Below, piece by piece: positions 21,781 to 32,861 of a stretch of 64,000 nt of DNA. Numbering within the stretch: the stretch's first letter is position 1; every line of letters starts with the position of its first letter. The position numbers and the translations under genes are program-made. The stretch covers positions 300,654,726 to 300,718,725 of the forward strand of contig CM037877.1 in the NCBI GenBank assembly GCA_021292165.1, written 5' to 3'. The notes below the pieces were generated by a model. That model was not told the origin of the DNA and made no database searches. It saw nothing but the letters and a program-made list of their open reading frames with translations. This DNA comes from Shinisaurus crocodilurus (taxonomy: Eukaryota > Chordata > Lepidosauria > Squamata > Shinisauridae).

Positions 21781-22931
21781 TGGTTCCCCACGGGGATCTA
21801 GCAGCGACAGAAGCGCCCAGCCACGGGAACCTCTTCAGCCCCATAAGAGCCAAGATAGCGGAACCCCAACCCAGGCTTTCCCGGGGGAAAACACCACGGG
21901 CTGCCTTTACAGGGCACGGTGGTTGGTTGGTTGGTTGCCCGCCCAGTCCCAAGAGAGGGAAAGTGAGGCGTTTTTCCCACCCACCCAAAAGAATTCATTT
22001 CAGCAGTGGCTGGTAAGTTCTTCCAACATCACGAACCTTTTCCTTGGGGCACCGATGCGAGCTGGGGCTGGGGAAGCGTGCCAGGCATCTTCAGCCCAGA
22101 ATAAGCCCCGCCGGTCTTCTGAAGGTGCCAGGCTGCCTGCGCTGCCTCCATCTCTGCAAGAGAGAGAGAGAGAGAGCTCCTGTCAGCTGGAGAGGCACTG
22201 CCAACCTTGCCTCCGGCCATGACTCCATCCATGCCAGGATCCCACCCTTGGCAAAGGTTCTCAGGTCCGCACTAGTGGGCCCCCCCAAATTCTGGGCCAG
22301 TGATAAGAGCATGATGTGCCCAGCTGCTAGCCGCTTTTAAGGGTGCGTGGGGTTCCCCCTTCTCCAGAGGGCGTTGAATTCTTTCTAGGGTGTTGGTGGC
22401 ATGGAAGGCTTTGAGGCATTGCTAGCCTCAATTGTTAACCGGTGAGGCAACTCAGAAGCAGCTCGCAAGTCAAATTTACACCTCTCTGCAGGGCTCATGT
22501 CGGAACTGTCAGGGAAGAGATGACACAACCTGCTCTTCTCGCTGGGTGTCTTTAGCCCTTGCTGAGCTGCTCAGTTGGCACAGACCTTCCCGGTTTGATC
22601 TCTTCATCACGCTCACGTCTGTGCCCTGCAGCAGTGCTTTCTTCTGCTAGTCTGCCCTTCTCTCTTCATCTCAATGCCAAGCCGAAAGGGCCGGCCTGTC
22701 ACAGTCCCAGTGGAACTGCTGCAAAACGTTTGGCAATTGACGTACCACTCTGCACAAAGCTTGAAGACGGGGGGACGGACACAGGACACGGACCCAGGGC
22801 CAGCCCTACCATTAGGCAAAGTGAGGCGTCGACCTCAGGCAGCAGATACTGGGGGGTGGGGAGCAGCAGTGAGGTCTTGGAGGACAGAGCTGTCTGTATA
22901 TCCCCTAAGCTAGCTATTAGCTTAGGGGAGA
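21781..22931. other. Upstream flank of CAMTA2, no gene recognised
   Basis: Contains TTGG repeats near 21920-21935 and an (AG)n run near 22157-22175. No exon of a known gene was recognised. Confidence 0.5.
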
Positions 22932-23165
22932 GCCAGTGTGGTGTAGTGGTGAGAGTGTTGGACTGCGACTTGGGAGATCCGGGTTCTAGTCCCCGCTCAG
23001 CCATGAAACTCACTGGGTGACTGGGCCAGTCACTGCCTCTCAGCCTAACCTACCTCACAGGGTTGTTGTGAGGATAAAATGGAGAGGAGGAGGATTATGT
23101 AAGCTGCCTTGGATTCCTTGCAGGAGAAAAGGCGGGGCATAAATGTAATAAATAAATAAATAAAT
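22932..23165 (+). mobile_element. tRNA-headed SINE with L2-like tail (copy 3)
   Basis: Full-length organisation: GCCAGTGTGGTGTAGTGG head, GGGTTCTAGTCC B box, CTACCTCACAGGGTTGTTGT core and (AAAT)n tail. It is followed directly by half of a hAT MITE (about 23170-23236). Confidence 0.9.
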
Positions 23166-23236
23166 TAGCCATACTAGCTGAGGATGATGGGAGTTGTAGT
23201 CCACATCTGGAGGGCACCAGGTTGGGGAAGTCTGTC

Positions 23237-25225
23237 TTATATAAAACCTCCCCTGTATGAGTGTGCGTGTGCGTGTGTGTGTATGTTCAGAGGCAGTATG
23301 CCTCTGACTATCGGGCGGGGGGGGGGTGATGGACAAATAACAGGTGGCTTATTGTGGGCTTCTCAGAGCCATCTGGCTGTCAGTTGCTGGAATCTGGAGG
23401 CTGGTCAGAACAGTCATGTGAAAATGTAAGGCTATTTTCCCAATCATAGTAAAAATTAATAATAAAGAAGTCACAACAAGCTTCAGCTATTAGGCAGTAA
23501 ATAAATGTCATAAATAAATAAATTTAGAAAACAACCATTTGATCTTGCAATATATTTAATAAACAGTTATAGCGACAGCAACCATGTTTTTACTCCCTAC
23601 CTTCTAAACTTTATTGTATAGCATTTTCTTTCAAATTAACATTACTTTAACATTAATTTATGCAACACAAAAGCTGTTTTAATCTGTTCATCTTTTCTGT
23701 GCAGCAAGGGAGCTGCTGATAACAAAGATGCAACGGAATACTGCGGCTCCTCCTTATTCCACAGGGCTGAGGAGCCCAGTATGCTGCTGAGGCTGGAAGG
23801 GCTTGCATTGGAACCTGTGGCTGGGCCCCACCCCCTGCATGAAACAGCCAAAATTAAAAACCCTTGTTTAAGGTTACCTGCATGCCAGAACCATTGCAGC
23901 TGTACAAAACTGTACTTTGAAAGCCCATAGTGATTATTTTATAGGGTATGTCTCAATTAAAAACATTTTAACATATTAAATTCCATTTCAAACCACTGCA
24001 GATATAGGGTGCGCCCATCCTGGACATGGGTGGATAGTAAGGACTCCATAGTACTTATTATCACTGATAAGTCCAGAATGATGTTTATTTTTCCCACAGT
24101 GGCTTTCTGGGTGGATGTGAAATAGCTTCTCAGAATTAATTTGCCCCTAAACAGGTAGTAATTTACCCTCAGACAGAACAAGTAAAACATCCAGAGAAAG
24201 TTTCTATTCCTTTGCTCTGGATTGCAAAGGGAAAAACTGGGAAGCCCACTCCCCCCTTTTGACTCTGATGACAGAACAGTCAATTTGCAACAAATATCTG
24301 GCCAGTCTCAAAGGCATTTTATAATTCACTCTTGTGACGGGGGGGGGGAGGGCGGGGGCGGCAGGGAGAGACAAAGTGTGAGAGGACACCCCAGGCTCCG
24401 CATCTGCTGGATTTGGAGGAGGGAGCAGGCTACTGCTATTATTTCTGCGGTTATTTCTGAGAAAGACTGGTCTTGTTGCAGAAGGAAAGTACTTCCCAGT
24501 AGCCTGGGTCTCTTGTCATCCATGAGAAAGAGAGAGAGACAAGCTAAGCTTATCCTCTTCAGCAAGTGCCAGGGACTGGGGGCTGACGGTTCCTGCTGGA
24601 ATGCCAAGAGGTGGTTCTTTGGGGAAAGGTATCTATTTTATCACTAAGAGCTGCAGGTAAGCAAAAAGATTCTAGAGCAGTGGAAGCTGCCTGTAGGAGT
24701 TTCTCTTTCCAAACAAACCTTTGATAACTACATAACACAGCACACACCTACGTTGTGTAGGGAGGGAGGGGGAATGCCAAACTAGATACAAGCAGGGCCC
24801 TCTCTCCTCTTCCACTGGTGCTGCATTACTATGGAAACACTCCTGAAATTTCCTTGGTATTGGCTCCCCCCGCTTTTTTCTTTTCTTTTCTGCAGCCCAC
24901 AGCAGAAGGTTTACTGACAGCGCAAAGAAGGAGAAAGGCACTGTGTGTGTGCCTATGAAAGTCAAGTAGATAAAAAGGCCACGGTATCATTGCACAAATA
25001 AAATAAACTATCAAAGAACGAGTAGACCAGCAACAAGAAGATTCAAACTGGGCTGGTATCCTATATATAAAATATGTCTACATACACACAACTGATTCCC
25101 CCCATTTCTGTCTCCTAGTCCTGTGTGCACAGACCAAGGGCAGGCAGCCACCTCCCGTCCACCAGACAGACCTTAAGCACTTTGAGAAAGGGTTTCTTTC
25201 ACAAACAGCTGGTGCACCATCAGGA
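23237..25225. other. CAMTA2-INCA1 intergenic DNA and probable INCA1 3' UTR
   Basis: The INCA1 stop codon is at 25226. On the minus strand the first AATAAA signal downstream that I saw is at 24089-24084, so a 3' UTR of about 1.1 kb is possible. Low-complexity runs (G run at 23317, (TG)n near 23262) are present. No other exon was recognised. Confidence 0.4.
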
Positions 25226-25393
25226 TCATTCCTCTGAGTGCAGCTTGAATCCCCAAAAGTCATCCTCGGGCTGGCATCCTGCTGTCGCCACTTGGTTTCT
25301 ATCCTGCGTAGCCATCGTGTAGGAGATCATGGGCTTTTCTTGAGGGATTATCAGCTGCTCCCTCATGGTGGGGTTCCACTCTGGATACAGGAG
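25226..25393 (-). CDS. INCA1: INCA1 last coding exon with stop codon
   Basis: The exon encodes LLYPEWNPTMREQLIIPQEK, continues through ISYTMATQDRNQVATAG and DDFWGFKLHSEE, and ends in TGA at 25228-25226. The mammalian INCA1 C-terminus has the same layout: a Leu-Leu-x-x-x-W start, a central Thr-Ala-x-x-Asn segment and a terminal Ser/Ala-Glu-Glu. The acceptor on the minus strand is CCAATTTCAG. The exon starts in phase 0, as required by the exon at 27098. INCA1 binds cyclin A1/CDK2 and restrains the cell cycle in mammals. Sequence identity is low overall, but phase, length and both ends agree. Confidence 0.85.
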   Translation of the reverse strand, partial: LLYPEWNPTMREQLIIPQEKPMISYTMATQDRNQVATAGCQPEDDFWGFKLHSEE

Positions 25394-25494
25394 CTGAAAT
25401 TGGAGTTAGAGGTTACCGGAGAGAATTTTATCTCCTTCCCTTGTGCTACTAGAACGGTCATCCAGTGAAATGGATGGGTAGGCAGTAGATCCAG

Positions 25495-25870
25495 GACAGA
25501 CAAAAAAGTATTTCTTCATGCACACAATGCACGACTACTGTATGGAATTCAGTGTCACAAGATGTGGCCATGGTCACGGGCTCAGATGGCTTTAAAGGGG
25601 GACTAGACAAATTTGCGGGGGGATTAGCTGTTCATATGCAGCTGTTAGTCAATATGGCTATATGGAGCCTTCATCTCCAAAAGCAGTATACGCCTCAATA
25701 AAAGCTGCTGGGAGGGGACAACACAGCATGATTGCAGCTATTGCCTTCATGTCTTGCTTGGTGGGCTCTCTGGAGGCATCTGATTGGCTAGTGGGGGAGG
25801 CAGGATGAAGAACTAGATGGGCCTTTGGTCTGATCCATGTTCTTCTACAAGGGCAGAAAGTAACTGCAAA
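25495..25870 (+). mobile_element. CR1/L3-like LINE 3' end
   Basis: The segment contains GATGGCTTTAAAGGGGGACT and GGGCCTTTGGTCTGATCCAT, found in the same family at 41215 (forward) and 54264 (reverse). No frame remains. Confidence 0.65.
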
Positions 25871-25916
25871 CCAACAACTCTCCCATTGAACCAAATCCCA
25901 TGAAACATATCTGTCA

Positions 25917-26048
25917 GCCTTCCCAACCAGGTGCGCTCCAGAGGTGTTGGACTACAACTCCCATGATCCACCAGCCATCATAACTGTCTGGGGGTTATGG
26001 GAGTTGTAGTCCAATGCCTCTGGAGGGCATCAGGTTGAGGAAGGCTGA
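25917..26048. mobile_element. Palindromic hAT-type MITE
   Basis: The ends are CAGCCTTCCCAACCAGGTGC and CATCAGGTTGAGGAAGGCTG. The inner arms GTTGGACTACAACTCCCATG and GGGAGTTGTAGTCCAATGCC are inverted. No clean target duplication is left. Confidence 0.75.
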
Positions 26049-26479
26049 TGGATGGTTTCCACACTAAGAGCCCCATCAAATAACCTGCTCACTAGTACTT
26101 CATAGGAGAAACGTAGATAACCAGACTTTCCTAACAAACGTTGCCTTTTTGCAGTCACCAAGTGATGCATGTACAGTGGAATGTGGTTATCTGAATGGGG
26201 AAATCCATGAATGTTGAACTCAGCAGCCATCGCTCATAGGAAATATTAAATTGATTTCCATCCCCTGGCAACTTCAAGTGCAACAGACATGGGGAAATGG
26301 CTCCCCAAATCCATCCGTAGATTCTGTAACAGCCACCTCTCTCAACTCAGCCATTATGTAACCTTGGATATATCTACATCCAGATATCCTCAATGGCACA
26401 CAGTACCTAAAACACGACAGAGTGAACGCAACTGGCACCTACAGAGCCAGCAGGACCCCACCTTTCAAAAAAAAAAAAA

Positions 26480-26583
26480 GTCCTACAACTCTCAGCAATC
26501 CCCAGCAGCCAGTCATGCTGGCTGGAGAATGCTGGGAGTTGTAGGACTTTCCCCCCCTATCTAAACATGCATAGGAGTGCACC
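26480..26583. mobile_element. Palindromic MITE
   Basis: Arms AGTCCTACAACTCTCAGCA and GCTGGGAGTTGTAGGACTTT are inverted repeats. The right side continues with CTAAACATGCATAGGAGTGC, as in the family at 39971 and 44724. Confidence 0.7.
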
Positions 26584-27097
26584 CAAAAGGAAGCAGGGAA
26601 ATCTCCCCCCTTGTTAACTTCCCTCTGAGTATTCCTCAGGCAGCTCCAGCCAGATCCTGGTTGGCTCAAAGCTGCCTCACATCCATTTCCTGGACTTGCC
26701 TATTCCATTCCATTGATGAACTGCTGCCTTTAACTCAAGGTTCCCTTGTGCTTCTCTGCTCCCCTTCCTATTGGTCTCACTCAGAATAAAGCAGCTCACA
26801 TGAGTGGAAGGATGAAAGAGCTGTGTTCAGCTGTGTCTGGACCTCTCTTACACTTATTCTAAAGAAGCTGGCAACTGGGCATCCTGAGAGAGAGAAAGGA
26901 TGCTGCTGTTCTTGATTCTGTCCTGGTCACGACTATTTAGAGGTGCAGGCAGGATTTCCCTCCCACTGCCATGTTTCCAATTACAGATGGCATTAGCAGG
27001 CAACGTGTCAGCATCACAGCGTGTTTATCGGGTGGGAAGGAGCTTGTAGTGCTGATTTCTTTCTCCAACTGTTAATTGCTTCATAAATCTAGCTTAC

Positions 27098-27278
27098 CTG
27101 TGCATGATGGTGTCTGTTGAAGATGGAAAGCTCTTCACAGAATTGGTCCGTTCCCAGCATGGGGAATGAGCACGGTGTACCTTCAGGACATGCTGCTTTT
27201 GTGAGTGGGTCAGCAGCCCCTTCTGCTCCTTCATAGAATGGTTGGTGCATTGACACACCCCATTTAGCTTTCTTCAGC
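27098..27278 (-). CDS. INCA1: INCA1 coding exon, central region
   Basis: The 181-base exon encodes LKKAKWGVSMHQPFYEGAEG and continues to CEELSIFNRHHHAQ. With the Glu completed from the previous exon it reads ELKKAKWG, which matches the ELKKAQWG block of mammalian INCA1, its best conserved stretch. The middle is divergent. The acceptor is CTATTTAAAG; the donor is the strong GTAAGC. One base at the start completes a codon and the end is phase 0. Confidence 0.9.
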
Positions 27279-27837
27279 CTTTAAATAGAAAGCGGGTATA
27301 GCAGTTGCAAAAACTGGAATGCTGACATTTAAGGCTTTTTCCAGATTGTATTTCCCCCCCCTCAAACACAATAATTGCTTGGTTATTACTACTCAGCTGA
27401 TGCATGGGATCCAAACAAGTTTCCTCAAGGGAGGGCCTTTAGCTGCAGGGAACCATATTCTTAGCATTCAAAATGAAATATTTTGTTCCTTGGAAAATGC
27501 AATTTTCACTGCAGCCACTGTGTCTGTTTCAGTAATGAATGCTATGCATACAAGTGTCACAGGAACTTTGCTTGCTTGCTTATTTATTTAAAAGATGTAT
27601 ATACTGCCCTTCAGCAGAGTATCCAAGGCAATTTACAAAAACAAGATAGAATACATAGATAAAATATACATTATAAATAACAACACTCATTGGTCAGGGG
27701 CTGTGATATGGCTGAAGATAAGCAACACAATTCCTCTTTCTTTACCTGCATTATTTTATATACTTCTCTAAAGTTACATTTTATTTTTAAGTCTTCAGAT
27801 TCCCCCACAGTACAGTACCACATAAGTGCATCTAGAC

Positions 27838-27939
27838 CAGCCTTTCTCAACCTGGTGCCTCCAGATGTGCCCATACTGGCTGAGGGATGATGGGGGTTGT
27901 AGTCCAACATATCCAGAGGGCACCAGGTTGGGAAGGCTG
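27838..27939. mobile_element. hAT MITE with perfect 8-bp target duplication
   Basis: The ends are CAGCCTTTCTCAACCTGGTG and CACCAGGTTGGGAAGGCTG. They are flanked by ATCTAGAC at 27830-27837 and 27940-27947. It lies in the intron between the two central INCA1 exons. Confidence 0.9.
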
Positions 27940-28009
27940 ATCTAGACCTCTAACCAAAAAAGTGGTGAACTTCAGCAAGGCTGCTTCCCCACCCCACCCC
28001 CCAGCAACA

Positions 28010-28158
28010 GTGCATATGGGAAGGTCTTGGCCTCAATCCCCAAGGAAAGATCTCAGGTAGCAGGTGACAGGAGAGACTCTCTCTGTGCCTCAGTTCCTGG
28101 AGAGTTACAGCATTGACAATACGGAGCTAGCTGGACCAATAAGGCAGCCTCCATTTAG
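28010..28158 (+). mobile_element. tRNA-Ala-like SINE, 5'-damaged (forward copy)
   Basis: It contains the remains of the B box (TTGGCCTCAATCCCC), then ATCTCAGGTAGCAGGTGACA, and ends with AGCTAGCTGGACCAATAAGG and CAGCCTCC. The same family occurs in reverse at 55800 and 32862. Confidence 0.7.
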
Positions 28159-28559
28159 CAAGCATTGAGCTGTGTTCTTAGGTATAGTAGGGATCTGTAT
28201 ACCACAGAGTTAAAGCACTGCTTGCTGGGAAATGTTTAACAACACAGGAAACAGTCAGGAATTAAGGAGAACACATCTGGCCTTAATCACAACTTCCAGA
28301 TGGGGGGGTCCATTCCGGTGGCAACCACCAATACAGATACGATACCATGATGCATGCCCTGGGTACGGTGTAGACAGCAGCTCTTTTGGCACAAGCAGCC
28401 AATGATGTGCGCCTCAAAGCTCACAGACATTTTGTAAGGAGTGTTTATCATCTACTCTAAAGTAAGGCCGCAATATTGGATCAGGCCCTTTAGAATTGTT
28501 GGGCCATCTTTGCCAGAAATTTCTGTATCTTTATTGAATTGGACATGCTAAATATGTTT

Positions 28560-28713
28560 TACTTGATTGGGTGCTATTTCTTTTATTGTTGTGGTTTTCA
28601 TTGTGTATTTATTGATCTGTTTTAATTAAGATTTTGTTTTTAGCCTGTATTTTATTGTTAGCTGCCTTGAGCACCATTGTTGGCGGAAAAGTAGGATATT
28701 AAATAAATAAATA
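28560..28713 (+). mobile_element. LINE-type 3' tail
   Basis: AT-rich sequence ending GCTGCCTTGAGCACCATTGT, a polypeptide-free 3' tail, then AAATAAATAAATA at about 28700-28713. Confidence 0.55.
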
Positions 28714-29284
28714 AACAATGTGGGTTGGAATTGCACTTCTGTAACTGCAGCAAGAACAATAATCAGAACTGCAATTATTTCTACATCTGTGGAATATCTG
28801 GGGAAGGCAAAGGCAGTGTGTGTGTGTGCGTGTAGGTGCAGGTGTAGGGGGGCAGTGGGGAGACAACCAACCAACAGTCACATTTTGGATTCCTGGACTA
28901 TACTCCATTTTGTAAGTAAAAGGAGGAATCTGGCTGATCATCTAGCAGCAATACAATTTCCAGACCAGGCCTTTCATAATGAATTATATTGCCAAGGGCC
29001 TGTTGGTCTGTGCATATGTATGTTCTCCACTTTTCTACAGCCAGACTTAAGCCAACTGCTTCAACTCTGTAATATACAGATCAATCCTTTTGTTAGAGGA
29101 TGTTTGAGGTTATTTATACCTAAGGACACAACAGGGAACTGAGGCCCTTTATTTAACAGGACTCTAAAATGCAAACCCTTTCCACTGAACTAGGTATGTG
29201 ATTTCCACCCCAACCCCATCCTAAGTAGGCAATGTCTGGGTGTGTCCTGAGTTTCCCATTCATTATGAAAAGTTGGTTTCCTAC

Positions 29285-29496
29285 TCATCTATGTTGCTTT
29301 GCCTTTTCTTCAGCTCTTCCAGATGACAAAGAACTGACAAAGCTCTGACTTTGTCAAGCCTTTTTCCTTTTGGCCACTTTTTCTTCCTCCGGCACAGCTC
29401 CTTGGGTGAGGGAAGTTTCTGCGTGGTTGAAATCATCGGCCAGGGGAAGGGGCCTTCCTCAGCCCCAGCAGGTCTTTGTGCTACACAGCCAGATGT
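29285..29496 (-). CDS. INCA1: INCA1 coding exon, conserved basic region
   Basis: The 212-base exon encodes TSGCVAQRPAGAEEGPFPWP, then TTQKLPSPKELCRRKKKWPK and RALSVLCHLEELKKRQSNID. It matches the mammalian INCA1 blocks LPPPEMLWRRKKRRP and RAVTYHLEDLRRRQSIINEL in order. The basic RRKKK cluster could serve as a nuclear signal. The acceptor on the minus strand is TTATGCTTCAG and the donor GTAGGA. It starts in phase 0 and ends with two bases of the Glu codon finished at 27278. This exon is the anchor of the gene identification. Confidence 0.92.
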
Positions 29497-29825
29497 CTGA
29501 AGCATAAAGAAAATGAGTTTGGCATTCATTCATAAGCTGACATTACTTTTCCTGATGATGATGATAGTGATGATGATAGTAAAGATGGACAAAGCTGGAG
29601 GTAAGTATGCCTTGAGTTACAAGCTGGGCTGCGCAGAGGATTTTTACAAACATCCATTCCTGGAATGTTGTAGCATCTACAATTGATATTTGGTTTCTCT
29701 AAAGTTTAATCAATTAAGAAGGTGCCCTTAATCAGTCAGCAGATTTATTCTAAAAAAAACCAAATATTTTTTATTACAATTACTTATCAAAATTGCAAGT
29801 GGCAAGATGTACCATTGTAAAAGAG

Positions 29826-29879
<54 letters not shown>
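29826..29879. repeat. (TG)n(AG)n compound microsatellite
   Basis: About six TG units then about twenty AG units without interruption. Confidence 0.95.
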
Positions 29880-29882
<3 letters not shown>

Positions 29883-30311
29883 GGAGGGGCTGCCTCTCCT
29901 AAGGTGATATTTGCTTGTGACACATCTGTTCATTATCTTAAAAACCTAAAAAGAATGCTTTTTTCATGAGAACAAAAGGCTTTTCTGATATTAATCAATT
30001 GATCAGTGAGCAATCAACTAAAACTCATTTGGTTAATCAACTAAAATTTCTTTAATCAGGTGACAGCCCTATTCTAAATGTTTTCTATTCAAAATAAATA
30101 TATAATACACTAGAAAGGCCTTCAGCCAAAGTTATGTTTGGCTGGTTCAGCCTCCTCCAGCCTAGTGCCCTTCAGGTGTGTTGGACTACCACTCCCAGGA
30201 TTCTGCGAGCTGTGGTGAAATTCAGTCTGCAACATGTAAGATTCAGTCTGCAATCCTGTACCCACTTATTTGGGCATGCACCCCATCAAAATCAATGGGA
30301 TTTATTTATGA

Positions 30312-30417
30312 GTAGCCATCCGTCAGGGATGCTTTGACTTGGGTTCCTGCACTGAGCGGGGGTTGGGACTTGATGGCCTTATAGGCCCCTTCCAACTCTA
30401 CTATTCTATGATTCCAT
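30312..30417 (+). mobile_element. CR1 LINE 3' end, short
   Basis: It contains GCACTGAGCGGGGGTTGGGA and GGCCCCTTCCAACTCTACTA and ends in the CR1 ATTCTATGATTCC tail. Confidence 0.85.
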
Positions 30418-30577
30418 GTATAGGATCACACTGTGAATCTCTCTTCCCTCACCCCCCAGATACTTCACAACTCCCTTGGTTCCCTAATGACTTCCCCCTC
30501 ATTCCACTTCCGAAGTCCTTTTGCCTCTTCAGACTGTAAAAGAGGCATTCCCTCCTGGGTGAGTTAGAAGCAGAAGG

Positions 30578-30703
30578 ATCATAGAGTTGGAAGGGGCCTA
30601 CAAGGCCATCAAGTCCAACCCCCTGCTCATTGCAGGAAAACCAGGCCCGACCCTGCTTAGCTTTCCATTTTCAGATTGGTGAGCCAGCATGAGCCACAGG
30701 CCT
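30578..30703 (-). mobile_element. 5S-rRNA-derived SINE with CR1 tail (copy 1, deleted)
   Basis: On the minus strand the head reads GCCTGTGGCTCATGCTGGCT, then GGAAAGCTAAGCAGGGTCGG with GCCTGG, which is the 5S rRNA box A region. The part with the box C motif is missing here. The head joins directly to the CR1 3' end (TGGACTTGATGGCCTTGTAG). See copies at 48362 and 51684. Confidence 0.8.
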
Positions 30704-30831
30704 GTAGGTTAATGTGATGCCTGACCCTTTATGTGATGGTTTCCCCCAGGCTCTTTTTCACCTAACTGCAGCTTCCTTCACCCTGTGTCTGTGCAGTCAG
30801 GGTGTATATTGTGAGTGCATGTGTCACTTAC

Positions 30832-30930
30832 AGGGAGCAGTAGCTGCTGCATGTTTAGGACACAGGTGGTTGTGGCCAGGGTTTTTGTTCCCTGATATGA
30901 GACCCCAGTTGCCCCTTTGGTGGCAGGTTT
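30832..30930 (-). CDS. INCA1: INCA1 coding exon, N-terminal part (predicted)
   Basis: The 99-base exon has excellent borders: a long pyrimidine tract ending CTCCCCCAG and the donor GTAAGT. It encodes 33 residues, KPATKGATGVSYQGTKTLAT through CVLNMQQLLLP, in phase 0 at both ends. It occupies the position of the mammalian segment RPMPQ to PPMLR, which has 34 residues, and shows a weak pattern match (initial basic-Pro, V-aromatic, TxT, hydrophobic end). Identification rests on phase, length, order and splice sites more than on identity. Confidence 0.65.
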
Positions 30931-31310
30931 CTGGGGGAGAAAAACTGAGTGGGGGAGGGGTTCTCCTTGCACCAACTAACCTATCAGCCCTCGACCTAAT
31001 GAGCTCAGCTTCATTCAGCCATGAGCATCCCTAATTAGCAACTATCAGTGAGCTAAGTGTGGAGAAATCATAACACTTGAAGATATGCACCATGCTGCAT
31101 GTCAGAAGATAATTAATCCAGAGGAGTAAAAGTGAGGGGGGGGAAATCCCAGTTCTAATCATTTTTTCCAGCTCACGAAAATATTTTTATTTTAAAAACA
31201 AGATTCTCCTCCCCCAAAATAATTAGTTTATTTAAGTGGAAAAAAAGTGACAATGCAAGAAAGCTGTTCTGTTTCAGTAGATTGTCATCTTATTGCCCAT
31301 GTATACTTAC

Positions 31311-31400
31311 CCACAGCTGGTGGGGGGTAGAAAACAGAGAAGGAACCTTCCCTAACACTGAAAATGGGCTTAGTTCCCATGCGTGTTGACTGTCAGGCTC
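31311..31400 (-). CDS. INCA1: INCA1 coding exon, N-terminal part (predicted; start codon not in it)
   Basis: The exon ends at a perfect donor, GTAAGT, after 31311. In the phase required by the next exon it encodes EPDSQHAWELSPFSVLGKVP then SLFSTPHQLW. The block LSPFSVLGKV resembles mammalian LIPFAKCSRVV, and the spacing to its start is equal. No ATG precedes it in frame before a TAA about 30 bases upstream, so an upstream start exon is needed, spliced at the weak acceptor CTGCTTCCAG (31401-31402), or the start has been lost. Alternative: an ATG in another frame (at about 31381) would give a peptide ending in the wrong phase. Confidence 0.5.
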
Positions 31401-31402
31401 CT

Positions 31403-31759
31403 GGAAGCAGAGTTTTCCCCCTTATGCACAGCCTGCTTATTGAAACTGGTTATCACCATGTGGGTTGTTAAACCCTGCTAAAAGGCTCTTAAAAGGAAAC
31501 GGATTGTTCAAACAAAGTTTAAAACTAATAAAGACATTTATTAGTTTTACTTACAGTCCGTTTATTCATTGGAGATCAGCTCGTGCGCCCAACATGTTGG
31601 AGAGGAAGAGAGAGAGAGCGGGCCACAGAGAGGCAGGAAGTAGGGAGGAGGGGTTATAAAACGTGCACCCTGAGGATTGTTCAATTAACCCCTTCCTCTC
31701 ACTCTAACTAGTGGTTACATTATCTCTTTGATTTAAGCAGGCAATATTACAATTTCCAT
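31403..31759. other. INCA1 5' intron segment, no gene recognised
   Basis: AT-rich then AG-rich, with a TATAAAA-like word near 31657. It may contain part of an LTR but no terminal structure was found. Confidence 0.35.
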
Positions 31760-31995
31760 CAGAAAGAAGCTCATGCAGCACATAGCACATGCTGGACCAG
31801 ACCAAAGACCTCTCTAGTCCAGCATTGTGTTCACACAGTGGCCAACCAGCTGCCTGTGGGAAACCCACAAGCAGGACATGAATGCGAGAGCACCTTCCTG
31901 CTAGTGTTACCCGGCAACTGATATGGAGAGGTATACTGCCTCTGATGCTGGAGGTAATACATGGCCATTGTGACAAGTAGCCATGGATAGACTTA
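31760..31995 (-). mobile_element. CR1/L3-like LINE 3' end
   Basis: The sequence GGCCAACCAGCTGCCTGTGG and GATATGGAGAGGTATACTGC to TAGACTTATCCTCCATGAG is the reverse of the family seen forward at 8805 and 25495; 54264 is another reverse copy. Confidence 0.7.
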
Positions 31996-32135
31996 TCCTC
32001 CATGAGCACTAGAAACAGGGCTTTTTGGGTACTGGAAGTGGAGACCCAGCCAGTGCACTTGGGGATCAGGATGGCAGAAGATCCAAATTTTAAAAGAAAA
32101 GCTCTCTTCCCAACCCCAGCCCTCGCAATGCTTAC

Positions 32136-32158
32136 TGTGGAGAAAGCCCAACACAAGT

Positions 32159-32198
<40 letters not shown>

Positions 32199-32825
32199 TC
32201 TTCGCCCAAGGGAGGGGGCAAGGAAGGATCATCAAACTATCAGGGCAGTCTCAAAGAGCTGCAAAGTACTAATACGTCACCTTCTTCCCGGGCAGGAATA
32301 AGCCCACTTGAAACGAAGGGGCCGGCATAAGCCCCCACCTGACCTGGAGGGCGGGGAGAGCGGGAACTCAGGGGTAGAAAACCCCTCTCCCTTCTGGTAA
32401 AGGGTTGTTGGGAACCAAGGGTACTTCGGGGCCAGATTCATCTTCCAAACGGCAGCCCGAGGACGCCATTCTCATCCCCGGATCGGCCGACCCGGAGCCA
32501 GGCTGAAACTGACTAGGCGTAGAGTCTCTGATCTGAGGTAACTGACTAGATTCACTCCGCTAGCCTAAGAGCCTGTTCATTGAGAAACGCAGGGGTCAAC
32601 TAAGGTTGTATTGACGTTGTAGTATTCCTGGAAAGCTGTTAGTTCCGCTCTGTGTTTTGTGTAAACAAATAAAAGCCTTATTTGGTCATTTAAAGGGCTT
32701 CGGTTTCCTCTTGTGCGCGAAAGCCTCGCAGGTGGTCGCCAGCGCTCGTACAGGCTGTAACTCAGTGCCGGTTAACCCGTTAAGCGCCGAACTCACGCAA
32801 AGGATCCTGTTGGTGATCCTTCACA
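32136..32825 (+). mobile_element. Solo LTR with 5-bp target duplication
   Basis: The element begins TGTGGAGAAAGCCCAAC and ends CCTTCACA, so it has TG...CA ends. It is flanked by perfect CTTAC repeats at 32131-32135 and 32826-32830. An AATAAA signal is at 32668-32673. A (CA)n run occupies 32163-32196. Its start is shared with the LTR at 41540. No internal retroviral or Gypsy sequence is present, so this is a recombined solo LTR; class (ERV or Gypsy) cannot be decided. Confidence 0.85.
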
Positions 32826-32861
32826 CTTACCGAATAAAATTAGAAGCAAAAGAGATTATGA

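Noticed and set aside
20824..22222. Open frames of 240-410 codons on both strands in the CpG island at 20.6-22.2 kb
   Set aside because: Composed almost wholly of Pro, Ala, Arg, Gly and Ser; they overlap on both strands and in several frames, as expected from GC-rich DNA with few stops. No family motif.
31311..31383. Alternative INCA1 start ATG giving MGTKPIFSVREGS
   Set aside because: The frame ends in phase 1 at the donor, but the next exon (30930) needs phase 0.
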